Source of the DNA: Prevotellaceae bacterium
GTDB taxonomy: Bacteria; Bacteroidota; Bacteroidia; Bacteroidales; UBA932
NCBI GenBank assembly: GCA_031259805.1
Contig: JAIRKX010000088.1
Location: forward strand, 1-5,257
Direction: 5' to 3'
DNA: 5,257 nucleotides
Shown here: piece after piece, positions 5,207 to 5,257 of the stretch
Numbering within the stretch: position 1 is the stretch's first letter
Layout of the letters: the number at the start of each line of letters is the position of its first letter
The notes under the pieces: generated by a model
Seen by the model: only the letters and a program-made list of their open reading frames with translations
Databases searched by the model: none
What the model was told of the DNA's origin: nothing
Translations under genes and position numbers: made by a program

Positions 5207-5257
5207 GATGAATGGCCTGGGGTGCATTTCAAATTGTCGCAAAGAACTGTGTTCATG
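5189..5257 (+). CDS. Possible 5' end of a divergent gene (partial, unidentified)
   Basis: From the ATG at 5189 the plus strand stays open for 23 codons to the window edge. The start is MAKNRKDEWPGVHFKLSQ, basic and hydrophilic, preceded by an A-rich stretch as for other starts here. Only 36 bases separate it from the pdxA ATG, which would make this a compact divergent pair sharing control DNA. I do not recognise the family, no plus-strand -7 element is visible upstream, and 23 open codons can arise by chance. Confidence 0.22.
   Translation, partial: MAKNRKDEWPGVHFKLSQRTVFM

Overview
The window looks like a piece of a Bacteroidetes chromosome, probably order Bacteroidales. The gene starts are preceded by A/T-rich leaders, mostly without Shine-Dalgarno sequences. 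Two minus-strand sites match the Bacteroides-type -7 promoter element (TAnnTTTG). PdxA has the GITQGDSNGVGYEVI type of N-terminus that I associate with this phylum. The genus cannot be fixed from the sequence alone.

Layout. Positions 916-5152 hold four minus-strand genes in transcription order pdxA, rnhA, nadB, and a family 2 glycosyltransferase. The gaps are 68 nt and 43 nt, and the last pair overlaps by 11 nt. A -7 element lies just upstream of the preferred pdxA start, and no comparable element is visible in the two internal gaps, so one operon is the simplest reading. The products are PdxA (pyridoxal 5'-phosphate synthesis), RNase HI (RNA:DNA hybrid removal), NadB (first step of NAD synthesis from aspartate) and a glycosyltransferase that probably builds a surface glycan. 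They share no single pathway; this is a housekeeping cluster. All four look intact, with catalytic residues in place. At the right edge 23 plus-strand codons stay open and may be the start of a divergent gene.

Positions 1-915 hold no convincing gene. Bases 1-290 are A/T-rich, with a well-formed minus-strand promoter (205-235) pointing off the left edge and a small palindrome in its predicted leader. Bases 285-905 are a dense repeat island. About 32 heptanucleotide units of the TTGAnn / TTAACTC / TTAGTTC type lie in four blocks. A 119-nt imperfect palindrome (501-619) carries two of three copies of an 18-nt hairpin core around GCCGTTAGG. An inverted pair of ~50-nt G/C-rich modules (285-334 and 684-732) brackets the main block, and a group of TTTCACC motifs follows.

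No defence system, CRISPR array, RNA gene or insertion sequence with a transposase is visible. The most unusual material is the repeat island, and the observation that the ATG codons of both nadB and rnhA sit in the same phase of short CAATnnn heptad runs. These runs resemble A/T-rich relatives of the island's heptads.
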